64,000 bases of DNA from Ktedonobacteria bacterium (GCA_027459785.1 DAIDGU010000013.1:1-64000); one strand, 5' to 3'. Positions 43,504 through 52,582 are shown, numbered from the stretch's first letter. Notes: generated from the sequence alone by a model not told the origin. Numbers and translations: made by a program.

Positions 43504-44412
43504 ATGAGCGAGCAGAGGCCATATCCGCGGACGGGGACCGTGCCAGCGCAGGGCGTGGCGCTGAGCTATCGGGATTGGGGCGGGCCGACGGCGGCGGGCG
43601 CGGTTGAGGGGGCGGTGCCGCTGGTGCTGCTGCACGGACTGGCATCCTCGGCGTGGATCTGGGAGCTGGTCGCGCCGATCCTGGCGCAAGAACGGCGCGT
43701 GGTGGCGCTGGATCAGCGCGGGCATGGGCGTAGCGCCAAACCGGACAGCAGCTATGACTTCGCCACGATCATCGCGGACGACCTCGCCGCCATCGAACAA
43801 CTGGGGCTGGGCGAACGCTATGCCGTGGCCGGCCATTCGTGGGGCGCGAACGTGGCGTTGGAGTTCGGCGCAGCGCACCCGGACCGCGTGACGGCGTTGA
43901 TCATGGTGGATGGCGGCTTCGGCATGCTGCGCCAGCGCCCCGGCGCAACGTGGGAGCAGATCAGCCGCGATCTGGCCCCGCCAGAGTACGCTGGCACGCC
44001 GCGCGAGGTCTTCCTCAGCCGCGTGCGCGGCAACATCCCCACTACCGATCCGGCGTTGGACGAGATCATGCTCAACATCGTCGAATTGCGCGCGGACGAC
44101 ACCGTGGGGCCGCGCCTGGTGCGCGCCAACCATATGCAGATCTTGCGCGCGATGTGGGACGAAGATGCCGACGCGCTCTACGCCGCCATCCAGGCGCCGG
44201 CGCTCTTCGTGCTGGCGCAGCCGACGGGCGCAACGGCGGCCACCGACGGCTTCCTGGCACTGAAGCAGCGCGGCATGGAGCAAGCCGCCGCGCGCATGAC
44301 CCGTTCCCCCCGCGTCGAGGTCGTCTGGCTGCCCGACACGGTACACGACATCCCCCTGCAACGCCCCGCCGCCCTGGCGCAACGCATGGGTGACTTCCTG
44401 CGCGTAGGATGA
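43504..44412 (+). CDS. alpha/beta hydrolase
   Basis: The 302-residue hydrolase fold protein has the oxyanion HGLASSAWIWELV, DQRGHGRSAKPD and the nucleophile elbow GHSWGANVAL (Ser). The C-terminal His is in LPDTVHDIPLQRP. Substrate unknown. ATG 43504 is preferred for AGGTGG 9 nt upstream. ATG 43474 is in frame without a ribosome site. Confidence 0.82.
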   Translation: MSEQRPYPRTGTVPAQGVALSYRDWGGPTAAGAVEGAVPLVLLHGLASSAWIWELVAPILAQERRVVALDQRGHGRSAKPDSSYDFATIIADDLAAIEQLGLGERYAVAGHSWGANVALEFGAAHPDRVTALIMVDGGFGMLRQRPGATWEQISRDLAPPEYAGTPREVFLSRVRGNIPTTDPALDEIMLNIVELRADDTVGPRLVRANHMQILRAMWDEDADALYAAIQAPALFVLAQPTGATAATDGFLALKQRGMEQAAARMTRSPRVEVVWLPDTVHDIPLQRPAALAQRMGDFLRVG

Positions 44413-44443
44413 CAACAACAGGTACAAAACATTTCAATACAAC

Positions 44444-44914
44444 ATGGGAGTTGTGCCAGGCCAGACAAGCGAGATGCCTATGAATCCTACACCGCGCGTC
44501 GATCTCAACGTGATTCCCCTTGGAGAATTGATCATCCGTGCAGGGGATCTAAGCCTACCTAGCGCCAAAAAGGTGTTAATGGATGGCTACGAGCCAGATG
44601 CCCATCATTCTGATGTACATGGCTTGAGCGTCGTATTTCACCAAGGTGCCAGCCTTGATGCGCTAGCGCGGGCAGCACACTTTCCCCATCGCAAGTTAAG
44701 TTATTCCATTATCAGCCGCATTCAGCACGAATTGGCCGTGCTGAATGCAGGATATGAGATGATCTTGTTCATTACCCCTTCAGGGCGCAATGCCGATCAT
44801 CATACCCTTGGCATTCTGTGCAATGGGCAACTTGAAACCTCGCTATCCAGCCCAGCAGCAGATGCCTTGCTCCGGGCGTTCCTAGTGGTAGATAATCCTT
44901 ATCAACAGCCATAA
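44444..44914 (+). CDS. 156-residue protein of unknown function
   Basis: This soluble protein is encoded in DNA that is visibly less GC-rich than its neighbours. It has no signal peptide, membrane segment or motif I recognise. Central sequence is HHSDVHGLSVVFHQGASLDALARAAHFPHRKLSYSI. The start could be ATG 44444, 44474 or 44480, and none has a strong ribosome site. A second unknown gene follows 51 nt downstream, so the two may be co-transcribed and acquired together. Confidence 0.55.
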   Translation: MGVVPGQTSEMPMNPTPRVDLNVIPLGELIIRAGDLSLPSAKKVLMDGYEPDAHHSDVHGLSVVFHQGASLDALARAAHFPHRKLSYSIISRIQHELAVLNAGYEMILFITPSGRNADHHTLGILCNGQLETSLSSPAADALLRAFLVVDNPYQQP

Positions 44915-44965
44915 GGGCTTAAAGGGCTGTTGGATCAACGTCTATAGTCCAAAGGAGAGCATTCC

Positions 44966-45208
44966 ATGCAAGAAGTATTTGCAGATTTTGCCCGCTTGGA
45001 AGACTGGCCGGCAGGAGGCGATGCGATTCCGCTCGGCCCGATTGTGCGCCATCCTGAACTGGCCGCACTGGAAGGCCAGACCGTTATGTTGGTGGAATGG
45101 GGCAACCTACAGGCGCAAGGACGCATTGCACAGCGCGATGGCTGGTGGTACGGCGTGCTGACCGCCAAGATCCAAGACATTCATCCTGAGGCACAAGCCG
45201 CCAGTTAA
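44966..45208 (+). CDS. 80-residue protein of unknown function
   Basis: The small soluble product has beta-rich sequence (TVMLVEWGNLQAQGRIAQRDGWWYGVLTAK). AAAGGAG lies 8 nt before the ATG, which supports translation. It follows the other unknown gene at 44444-44914 and precedes the P450 promoter. The family is not recognised. Confidence 0.6.
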   Translation: MQEVFADFARLEDWPAGGDAIPLGPIVRHPELAALEGQTVMLVEWGNLQAQGRIAQRDGWWYGVLTAKIQDIHPEAQAAS

Positions 45209-45249
45209 TCAATTGAGTCCTGCTATTCCACCGTAGCCCGCGCGTGCTA

Positions 45250-45258
45250 TGCTATAAC
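45250..45258 (+). promoter_or_regulatory. extended -10 upstream of the P450-MFS pair
   Basis: TGCTATAAC lies about 30 nt before the first possible P450 start. Confidence 0.55.
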
Positions 45259-45286
45259 AAGTGGGGGAGCGTTCGCTCTAAGCAGG

Positions 45287-46489
45287 ATGCTCCCCAGACC
45301 TTGCGTGAAAGCGGCTGTATTTCTGATGATGCTCCAGCGATCTCCCCTCGATCCGTATCCCTGGTACGATGAGATGCGCGCCCGCCACCCCGTCGTGCAA
45401 CTGGGCGGGGCGTGGCACGTGTTCCGGTATGACGATGTGCAGCGCGTGCTGTCGGACTACGCGGCGTTTTCGTCGCAGCGGGGCGGGGGTGGGCCGCTGG
45501 CGAGCAGCATCATCAGCCTCGATCCGCCGCGCCATCGGCAGTTGCGCACGCTCGTGACGCAAGCCTTCACCCCGCGCGCCGTGGCGCAGCTCGAAGGGCG
45601 CATCGCCGCCATCGCGGCGGAATTGCTGGACGCCGTGGCGGCGCGTGGCACGGGAACGATGGATATCATCGCCGACCTGGCCTATCCGCTGCCCGTCATC
45701 GTCATCGCCGAATTGCTGGGCGTGCCGACCGCCGACCGTGAGCGATTCAAGGTGTGGTCCGATGCCATCGTGCAGGGCGGGCAAGCCGAGGCGGCGGCGC
45801 AGGCCACAGCGGCGCTGGGGGCGGACTGGTTCGGCGAGATGGTCGCCTACTTCAACGCCATGATCGCCCAGCGCCAGCGCGCTCCCCAGGACGATCTGAT
45901 CAGCGCGCTCATCGCTGCCGAGGTAGAGGGCCAGCGTTTGACGGCGCAAGAACTCGTCGGCTTCTGCATTCTGTTGCTGGTGGCGGGCAACGAGACCACC
46001 ACGAACCTGCTTGGCAATGCGGTCCTGTGCCTCGACGAGCAGCCAGCCACCTATCGCGCGTTGCGCGCCACGCCGGAACGTCTGCCGGCGGCCATCGAAG
46101 AGGTGCTGCGCTATCGGTCGCCGGTGCAATCGATGTTTCGCAGCACGACGCAGGACGTGGCGTTCGGCGATGTGACCATCCCCGCCGGCAGTTGGGTTGT
46201 GGCATGGATCGGCGCGGCCAACCGCGATCCCGCCCAATTTCCTGATCCCGACCGCTTCATCAGCGATCGCGCGCCGAATCGGCACCTGGCCTTCGGCCAC
46301 GGCATCCACTTCTGCCTGGGTGCGCCGCTGGCTCGGCAGGAAGCGCGTATCGCGCTGGGCGCGCTGCTGGCGCGCTATCCGGCGCTCCGGCGCGACGCGA
46401 CGGTGGCGCTGGAGCCGCTGGGCGGCAACATCGTCTACGGCGTCCAGCGGCTACCTGTGATCTTACGTTCAACGGAGAACGATGCATGA
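45287..46489 (+). CDS. cytochrome P450
   Basis: The roughly 400-residue soluble bacterial P450 has the I-helix LVAGNETTTNL, the K-helix EEVLRYRSPV (ExxR) and the heme-binding loop AFGHGIHFCLGAPLARQEARIAL (Cys ligand). It hydroxylates or otherwise oxidises an unknown organic substrate with electrons from a ferredoxin. The start may be ATG 45287, or 45326/45329, where typical P450 N-terminal sequence begins (SPLDPYPWYDEMR). The stop overlaps the MFS start (ATGA), so the pump may export the product. Confidence 0.9.
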   Translation: MLPRPCVKAAVFLMMLQRSPLDPYPWYDEMRARHPVVQLGGAWHVFRYDDVQRVLSDYAAFSSQRGGGGPLASSIISLDPPRHRQLRTLVTQAFTPRAVAQLEGRIAAIAAELLDAVAARGTGTMDIIADLAYPLPVIVIAELLGVPTADRERFKVWSDAIVQGGQAEAAAQATAALGADWFGEMVAYFNAMIAQRQRAPQDDLISALIAAEVEGQRLTAQELVGFCILLLVAGNETTTNLLGNAVLCLDEQPATYRALRATPERLPAAIEEVLRYRSPVQSMFRSTTQDVAFGDVTIPAGSWVVAWIGAANRDPAQFPDPDRFISDRAPNRHLAFGHGIHFCLGAPLARQEARIALGALLARYPALRRDATVALEPLGGNIVYGVQRLPVILRSTENDA

Positions 46490-47799
46490 CATCCGGCACC
46501 AGCACACCTACGGAAACATCCCCCGCCGCTCCCCCGCAGCCAAAGTCGCAAGATTGGCGCATCTTGCTCGCGCTATTTCTGCTGGCGGGCGTCGTCGAAT
46601 CGCAGGCGTTCGGCCACCTGGGCGCGTTCACTCCGCTGTTTCTGCAACAACTCAATGTCCCTGCCGGGCAGATCTCGACCTGGACGGGCATTCTGCAATC
46701 ATTGGGCTTCGTCATCGGCCTGCCCTTGCTGCCCCTCTGGGGCGTGTGGGCGGATCGCTATAGCCGCAAGCTGATCATCGTGCGCAGCGCGTATGTGGAA
46801 GGCGTGCTGTTCACCCTCGCCGCCTTCAGCCCGAACGTCTATTTCCTGGCCGTGGCGCGCTTGCTGACGGGCTTCGTTTTTGGCAACACAGGCGTGATGC
46901 TCGCCATGCTGGCCGATGTTACCCCGCGCCAGCGGCTAGGGCTGGCGGTCGGCATCGCCAGTGCCAGCTTTCCCATCGGCTCGTCGGTTGGCCCGCTGCT
47001 GGGTGGCCTGGTCGCGCAACATTTTGGCATCCGCGCCTTGCTGGGGCTGGACGGCATCCTTTCCGCGCTGGTCGGCATCACCCTGACGTTGGCCGTGCGC
47101 GAGGTGCCGCGCATCAGTCGCACGGCTGGCTCCGCTTGGCGCGTGTTGCGCGCCGCCGCCCATGACATCCTGGCGACGCCCTCGGTCGCGCGCCTCTTCG
47201 CGCTCTACTTCCTGGCGACGTATGGCCTCTCGCTGACGACGCCCTTCATCCCGATCCTGTTGCAGCGCCTTGATCACGGTGATCCCATCTTGCTACCCAG
47301 CGTGATCGGCGCGACGCTGACGGCGGCGGGCGTGGCGATGGCGGTGACGACGCCGCTGTGGGGCAAAGCCGGCGATGTTTTCGGGCGCTGGCGCATCCTG
47401 CCGATCTGCCTGGCCGCCGTGGCCGTGGCGATCTGCGGCGAAGGGCTGGCTGGCGCGCTGCTGCCGCTGCAAGTGGCCATCGTCGCGCTGGGTCTTTTCC
47501 AGGGTGGCATCACGACGACTTTGATCGCCCTGCTGGCGTTGCTGGCCCCCGAAGAGCGTCGCGCCTCGATCCTCAATTTCTCGCTGCTGCCCTCGCAACT
47601 TTCGTGGTTCCTGGGACCGCTCACCGGCGCGGGCCTGGCGGTGCTTTCATTGCGGCTGCCGTTTTTCGTCTGTGCCGGGCTGTTGCTGGTGGCAGCCATG
47701 ATGGCGCTGGCGTTGCTGCGCCGTTCCTCTGTCGCCGCTGATGGTGCAGGCGCAGGTGTCGCTGAGGGTGCCGCTGACGGGGCCAGCGCGCCGGCCTGA
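46486..47799 (+). CDS. MFS efflux transporter
   Basis: The 437-residue, 12-helix major facilitator has the loop 2-3 signature GVWADRYSRKLIIVRSAY. A second-half repeat (GKAGDVFGRWRILPICLAAVAV) and multidrug-type sequence in helix 5 (FPIGSSVGPLLGGLVAQHFG) are present. It is translationally coupled to the P450 gene. Substrate unknown. The C-terminal tail is Ala/Gly-rich. Confidence 0.87.
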   Translation: MTSGTSTPTETSPAAPPQPKSQDWRILLALFLLAGVVESQAFGHLGAFTPLFLQQLNVPAGQISTWTGILQSLGFVIGLPLLPLWGVWADRYSRKLIIVRSAYVEGVLFTLAAFSPNVYFLAVARLLTGFVFGNTGVMLAMLADVTPRQRLGLAVGIASASFPIGSSVGPLLGGLVAQHFGIRALLGLDGILSALVGITLTLAVREVPRISRTAGSAWRVLRAAAHDILATPSVARLFALYFLATYGLSLTTPFIPILLQRLDHGDPILLPSVIGATLTAAGVAMAVTTPLWGKAGDVFGRWRILPICLAAVAVAICGEGLAGALLPLQVAIVALGLFQGGITTTLIALLALLAPEERRASILNFSLLPSQLSWFLGPLTGAGLAVLSLRLPFFVCAGLLLVAAMMALALLRRSSVAADGAGAGVAEGAADGASAPA

Positions 47800-47892
47800 T
47801 ATTGTTATGGCTGAAAGCCGGGGAACGCAGAGGCTTTCCGGCATGATGTGACGCAGATCATTATCTGCATGCCAGCGCGGCTTGGGCGAGGG

Positions 47893-47901
47893 TGGTACAA
47901 T
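47893..47901 (+). promoter_or_regulatory. extended -10 of the ABC transporter operon
   Basis: TGGTACAAT lies 52 nt before the ABC ATPase ATG, with no clear -35. Confidence 0.5.
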
Positions 47902-47952
47902 ACAAGCGTGAGAGCGCCAGCGCGATCTTGCGCTCGTGTTGAGAGGTCGTTT

Positions 47953-48822
47953 ATGCAGCCATCTGAGCAAGTCCTGCCGTCCCCTGCCGTTGCGCCCGTC
48001 CCAGTCCCCCAGCCTGTGTACGGCGCGGCCCCCGTAGCTTTTCCGGCGGATGCCGCTGTCGTGATGCAGAACCTGACGCGCGTCTTCGGCCATCAGGTCG
48101 CCGTGAATAACCTGACCCTGGCCGTGCGGCGCGGCGAATTCTTCGGCTTCCTCGGCCCGAATGGCGCGGGGAAATCGACCACGATCAAGATGTTGATTGG
48201 CCAGATGCGCCCGACCGCTGGCGCGGCGTGGGTCGGCGGCTGCGACGTGCAGCGCGAACCGTTGCGCGCCCGCGCGCTGATGGGCGTGCTGCCTGAACAG
48301 ATGAACCTGTATGAGCGCCTGTCGGGCCGCGAGTTCCTGCGCCTGGCGGGCAATCTCTATCAGGTGCCACGCAGCGATATCCCCCCGCGTGTCGCCGCGC
48401 TGCTGGACGTGCTGGCGCTGACCGGCGACGCCGATAAGCTGATCGTGGATTACTCGGTGGGCATGCGCAAGAAGATCGCGCTCGCCGCTGCGCTGATCCA
48501 TCGCCCGCAGGTACTCTTTCTGGACGAACCCTTCGAGGGCGTCGATCCGGTTAGTTCGCGCGTCATCCGCAACATCCTGCGCGACCTGACGAAAAGCGGC
48601 ACGACGGTCTTCTTCTCGTCGCACATCCTGGAATTGGTGGAACGCCTCTGCACGCGCGTGGGCATTATCAACCAGGGCGTACTCGTCGCCGAAGGCACGC
48701 TGGACGAACTGCGCCAGTGGGCGAGCGGCACCGGCGACCACACCTCGACCACGCTGGAAGATGTGTTCTTGCAGGTGGTGGGGGCCGACACCGAACGGGG
48801 AGGGCTGGCATGGCTGGAATAG
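47953..48822 (+). CDS. ABC-2 type transporter ATP-binding protein
   Basis: The 289-residue ATPase has Walker A GPNGAGKSTTIKML, the signature-like YSVGMRKKIALAAAL, Walker B QVLFLDEPFEGVDP and the H-loop FFSSHILE. A Pro-rich N-terminal extension of about 35 residues precedes the domain. GAGAGG lies 6 nt before ATG 47953. It overlaps the permease gene start by 13 bp. The cargo is unknown; such pairs export drugs, lipids or peptides. Confidence 0.9.
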   Translation: MQPSEQVLPSPAVAPVPVPQPVYGAAPVAFPADAAVVMQNLTRVFGHQVAVNNLTLAVRRGEFFGFLGPNGAGKSTTIKMLIGQMRPTAGAAWVGGCDVQREPLRARALMGVLPEQMNLYERLSGREFLRLAGNLYQVPRSDIPPRVAALLDVLALTGDADKLIVDYSVGMRKKIALAAALIHRPQVLFLDEPFEGVDPVSSRVIRNILRDLTKSGTTVFFSSHILELVERLCTRVGIINQGVLVAEGTLDELRQWASGTGDHTSTTLEDVFLQVVGADTERGGLAWLE

Positions 48823-50531
48823 CCGCCGGGCAGGCCGCGCCACGCGCCTTCACCCTGCGCCCGCGCGTCGTGCGCACGCTGCTGTGGCTACGCTGGCAAT
48901 TGTTGCTACGCGGTTATGCGCGTTCGACCTCGCGCATTATCGGCGCGGTGCTGCTCTTCGTCTTCCTTGTGCCGCTGGCCGGCTTCCTGGCCTTCGGCCT
49001 GGTGGCGGGCTTCCAATCCCTGTTGCCGGGCCAACTGGATCTGGCGCAGAACCTCCTCTTTTATCTCCTGCTGGTCCTCTATATCATCTACGCCGTCTTG
49101 CCCTTGCTGCAATATTCGATCAACGAGGGGCTGGACATCACCAAACTGACGATCTATCCCCTGTCGCAACCGGAATTGATGGCCAGCCTGCTGATCTCGA
49201 CCCTGCTGGATATCCCCACGTTGGCGGTGATCCTGGTGTTCGTGGGCATCGGGCTGGGATGGGCGCACGACCTGCCGAGCGCGCTGGGCATCAGCGCGGC
49301 GCTGGTGCTGGCATACATCCATCTCGTCGGCATCAGCCAACTGTTGCTCTCGGCGCTGATGGGCGTGCTGCGCACGCGCCGCTACCGCGACCTGGCGCTG
49401 GTGCTGATCACGCTGCTGGGCCTTTCGTGCTCGCTCGGCTCGCAAGCGTTCTCGCGCCTGATTCCGGCACAGAGCAGCGCGAACGGCATCATCGCGCTCT
49501 TGCATTACAACATCGGCGCGTGGCTGCAATTCTTGCCGCCGGGCATGGTGGGCCGCGCGGTGGTCGCCTTCGCCACGAACCAGGCGGCGACGGGGGGCTT
49601 GTGGCTGGCGGCACTGGCCGGCTCCGCCTTCCTGGTGTTGTGGGCGTGGAGCGCGATCCTCACGCGCAGCCTGGCCTCGCCCGAAGAAGGTGGCAGTGTG
49701 CCGCGCCGCGCCCGCGCCGCGCGTGCGGGTAATGCTGCCGTGGCGCTGGCCGCGCCCGTGACCAACGTCGCGCCTGCCCGCGCAACGCTCATCCCCGCGC
49801 CCGTGCTGGCGCTGGCGGCGAAGGATCTGCGCTATTACTGGCGCGATCCCCAGTATAAGCGCGCCTTTCTGGGATCGCTCTATCTGGTCGGCATCCTGCT
49901 GCTGAACTTCATCACGCAGGCGCGCAACGGTGTGGGCAGTGGCATCTCGCAATTTATCGTGACGGCAGCGCTTTTCCTGGTGCTGAACCTGACGGCATTC
50001 GGGTTCGGCTACGAGGGGCCGGCGCTGACGACACTGGCGCTTTTTCCCGTGCGCGGAGCCTATCTCTTCCTGGGGCGCAACCTGGCGGCCTTTGTGGTGG
50101 GCATGGTGGAACTGGCGCTCCTGCTCACCCTGGAAGGCTTCCTGACGCACAATTGGTATCAGACGGCAGTGCTTGCCATCACTGGCACGGGGGCATTGAT
50201 CGCCGCGATGGGGCCGGGCAACGCCATCGCCGTGCTGTTCCCCATGCGTGTCGCGCGCCAGCGCGTGGGCGGGGCGCAGAGCGACGCGGGGACGGGCTTC
50301 GCGTCGGGGCTGCTGGTGTTGCTGGCGTACGGCGTGGCGATCATCCTGACCGCGCCCGTCGCGGCGCTGATCCTCGTCCCCCAACTGGTGGGGCGACCGG
50401 ACCTGACGCTGGCGCTCGCGCCGCTGGCGCTCGTCTATGGCATCGGCATCTATGCCGGCGGCACGGCCCTGGCCGCCGGCCAATACTATCCGCGCCTGAC
50501 CAAAATCATTGAAACGGTAACACGCGAATGA
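48810..50531 (+). CDS. ABC transporter permease
   Basis: The 573-residue multi-pass membrane protein has about twelve hydrophobic segments in two halves (for example GAVLLFVFLVPLAGFLAFGLV and VLLAYGVAIILTAPVAALILV). The central cytoplasmic linker contains KDLRYYWRDPQYKRAFLGS, typical of large ABC-2 permeases. GGAGG lies 6 nt before ATG 48810, which sits inside the ATPase gene. The stop overlaps the MazG-like gene (ATGA). Confidence 0.83.
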   Translation: MAGIAAGQAAPRAFTLRPRVVRTLLWLRWQLLLRGYARSTSRIIGAVLLFVFLVPLAGFLAFGLVAGFQSLLPGQLDLAQNLLFYLLLVLYIIYAVLPLLQYSINEGLDITKLTIYPLSQPELMASLLISTLLDIPTLAVILVFVGIGLGWAHDLPSALGISAALVLAYIHLVGISQLLLSALMGVLRTRRYRDLALVLITLLGLSCSLGSQAFSRLIPAQSSANGIIALLHYNIGAWLQFLPPGMVGRAVVAFATNQAATGGLWLAALAGSAFLVLWAWSAILTRSLASPEEGGSVPRRARAARAGNAAVALAAPVTNVAPARATLIPAPVLALAAKDLRYYWRDPQYKRAFLGSLYLVGILLLNFITQARNGVGSGISQFIVTAALFLVLNLTAFGFGYEGPALTTLALFPVRGAYLFLGRNLAAFVVGMVELALLLTLEGFLTHNWYQTAVLAITGTGALIAAMGPGNAIAVLFPMRVARQRVGGAQSDAGTGFASGLLVLLAYGVAIILTAPVAALILVPQLVGRPDLTLALAPLALVYGIGIYAGGTALAAGQYYPRLTKIIETVTRE

Positions 50532-50857
50532 GCGATGCGAACGAGCTGACGCTGCGCGCCGCGCAAGCCGAGGTGGATGCTTCGATCCTGCGGCTGGGCG
50601 GCTATTGGCCGCCGCTGGCGAATCTGGCGCGGCTCATGGAAGAGTGCGGCGAGGTGGCGCGCGTCGTGAACCAACTGCACGGCCCCAAGCGGCGCAAGGC
50701 CGACGAACCCGCGCCCGACCCCGCCGATGAACTGGGCGACGCGCTCTATGTGCTGCTCGCCCTGGCCAACTCGCTTGGTGTGGACCTGGACACCGCCCTG
50801 CGCGGCGTGCTGGCGAAATACCAGCGCCGCGACAAACCGCCTATTGTGGAGACGTAG
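50528..50857 (+). CDS. MazG-like nucleotide pyrophosphohydrolase
   Basis: The 109-residue all-helical product has the MazG metal motif: LARLMEECGEVARVVN (ExxE) and DELGDALYVLLALANSLGVDL (ExxD). Single-domain MazG enzymes hydrolyse NTP or dNTP to NMP and PPi for house-cleaning. It is translationally coupled to the ABC permease, an unusual neighbour, so a functional link is uncertain. Confidence 0.83.
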   Translation: MSDANELTLRAAQAEVDASILRLGGYWPPLANLARLMEECGEVARVVNQLHGPKRRKADEPAPDPADELGDALYVLLALANSLGVDLDTALRGVLAKYQRRDKPPIVET

Positions 50858-50858
50858 A

Positions 50859-50953
50859 TCGAACACGAAGACCACGAAAAAGCACGAAAGCACACGAAGT
50901 CGTCTTCAAGTCTTTCGTGTCCTTCGTGAAAATTTCGTGGCTTTCGTGTTCGC
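50859..50953. repeat. CACGAA-type repeat arranged as a long hairpin
   Basis: A forward block (GAACACGAAGACCACGAAAA and onward) and an inverted block (CTTTCGTGTCC ... GGCTTTCGTGTTCG) face each other across about 11 nt. The result is an imperfect stem of about 40 bp. It may terminate the ABC/mazG transcript. Confidence 0.65.
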
Positions 50954-50979
50954 TGTCTATTTCCATTTGGAGTGATCAC

Positions 50980-51915
50980 ATGTTGCATCTGGAAGATTTG
51001 ACCTGGCCGGAGTTGGACGCGCTGGATCGCAAGAACACCGTGATCTTCGTCGCGTTCAGCCCGCTGGAAGAACATGGGCCGCACCTGCCCATCGGCACCG
51101 ATGTCTATATGGCCAACCATTTCGCCGAAGCCATCGCCCAGCGGGTAGAAGCGCAACGGCCCAGCCTCACCACCTTGTTGCTGCCGCCCGTGCCGCTGGG
51201 CGCGGGAACGGTGCCGATGCGCGGTAGCGTGAATGTGACGGTAGATCTCATCTTTGATATCGCCCGCCAGATCGGGACGGCGTATGCCCGCGATGGGTTC
51301 CAGCACATCGTATTCACCAACGGCCACCTGAGTCCCGCGCACATGATCGCGCTGGAAAACGCGGCACTCTGGCTGTGTCGGCGCCATGGCATGCAGGCGG
51401 TCGCGCCGTCCGCCAGTATCGCGCGGGCGGTGATTCAAAGTGGCGACATCAAGGACGCGGTAGGTGACCGGCTGAGCGCCGAGGAACTGAGCCAACTGCT
51501 GAGCGCGGAACACGCCGGTACGCTGGAAACGTCGGTGATGCTGCACCTGCATCCCGATCTGGTGCGCGACAACTATACCGCGCAGCCGTCGCTGACGCGC
51601 CGGGCGATGTTGGGCTGGCGCGGGCGCACGCCGGCAGCCTGGGCTGGCTACGTGGGTAGCCCTGCGCTGGGCAGCGCCGAGTGGGGTCGCATCGCCGTGG
51701 ATGCGCTGGTGGGGCGCGGCGCGCAACTGGTGCTGCGTATGGTAGACGAAGGCAAAGCGGGCGTGCAAGCGGGGCGTTTATTTCCGCGCGTGCCGTTCTG
51801 GTTGGCGGGCCGGCGGGCCTTGCTGCTGGGCGCGGCGGCGGCAGCGGGCATCAGCGCCACGTTGCTCGCCACCCAAGCATTGGGATCAGGAAGGAAGACA
51901 CGCCGTGGCCGATGA
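50980..51915 (+). CDS. creatininase-family amidohydrolase with C-terminal membrane segment
   Basis: The 311-residue product has the family metal site LEEHGPHLPIGTDVYMANHFAEAI and VFTNGHLSPAHMIALENAALWL. A C-terminal extension ends with a hydrophobic helix (ALLLGAAAAAGISATLLATQAL) and a basic tail, not usual for the family, so it may be membrane-bound. Family members hydrolyse creatinine or open other cyclic amides. Substrate unknown. GGAG lies 7 nt before ATG 50980. It overlaps the thioesterase start by 11 bp. Confidence 0.82.
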   Translation: MLHLEDLTWPELDALDRKNTVIFVAFSPLEEHGPHLPIGTDVYMANHFAEAIAQRVEAQRPSLTTLLLPPVPLGAGTVPMRGSVNVTVDLIFDIARQIGTAYARDGFQHIVFTNGHLSPAHMIALENAALWLCRRHGMQAVAPSASIARAVIQSGDIKDAVGDRLSAEELSQLLSAEHAGTLETSVMLHLHPDLVRDNYTAQPSLTRRAMLGWRGRTPAAWAGYVGSPALGSAEWGRIAVDALVGRGAQLVLRMVDEGKAGVQAGRLFPRVPFWLAGRRALLLGAAAAAGISATLLATQALGSGRKTRRGR

Positions 51916-52408
51916 AACTACTCCAACGCCTGCACACGAACACGCCGACTGGCTGAATGACACCACCGATTTTCAACGCTGCTTCGTCTGTGGCCAGAAA
52001 AATCCTTTCGGGCTGCAACTGCACTTTCGCAACGAGGGACCGCACATCGTCGCCGACTTCACCGGCACAGAGGCGTTCCAGGGCTTCCCTGGCGTGGTGC
52101 ATGGCGGCGTGCTGGCCTCGATTTTAGATGAAGCGATGGGGCGCGTCTCGGTGCTGGAACACCGCTGGGTGATGACGGCACGGCTGGAACTGCGCTATCG
52201 CGCGCCGGCCAAGATCGGCGTTCCCCTGCGCGTCTTCGCCGAGGCGACCGACTCCCGCAGCCGCATGATCCGCGTCAAGGGCTGGATCGCATATGCCGAT
52301 GCGCCGGCAGCCATCGTGTGCGAGGCCGAAGGCACCTTCCTGCCGCTGCCGCCGGAGGTGCGCGACCAGGCCATCGCCGCTTATCCAGGGCTGGCCGGTT
52401 TCTTTTGA
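51905..52408 (+). CDS. hotdog-fold thioesterase (PaaI-like)
   Basis: The 167-residue product has an N-terminal CFVCGQKNPFGLQLHF segment. The hotdog helix follows (GFPGVVHGGVLASILDEAMGRV), with the catalytic-type HGGxxxxxxDE. Such proteins hydrolyse acyl-CoA thioesters. GTG 51905 is preceded by AGGAAGGAAG. It is coupled to the creatininase gene. Confidence 0.8.
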   Translation: MADETTPTPAHEHADWLNDTTDFQRCFVCGQKNPFGLQLHFRNEGPHIVADFTGTEAFQGFPGVVHGGVLASILDEAMGRVSVLEHRWVMTARLELRYRAPAKIGVPLRVFAEATDSRSRMIRVKGWIAYADAPAAIVCEAEGTFLPLPPEVRDQAIAAYPGLAGFF

Positions 52409-52582
52409 GGGATGCCGGGAGTGAAACTTTCCGGTCCGATTGCCTCAAAAGACCCTGGTTGAAACGCCAACCTCTACCGGCGTAAGATGTCTCATCGATT
52501 TCTCCGCTTAGCAACACGAGGTCCATATGCTCTACAGGGTATATGGACCTGATTTAGTATGTTACAAAAATTGTTCGTGTAT

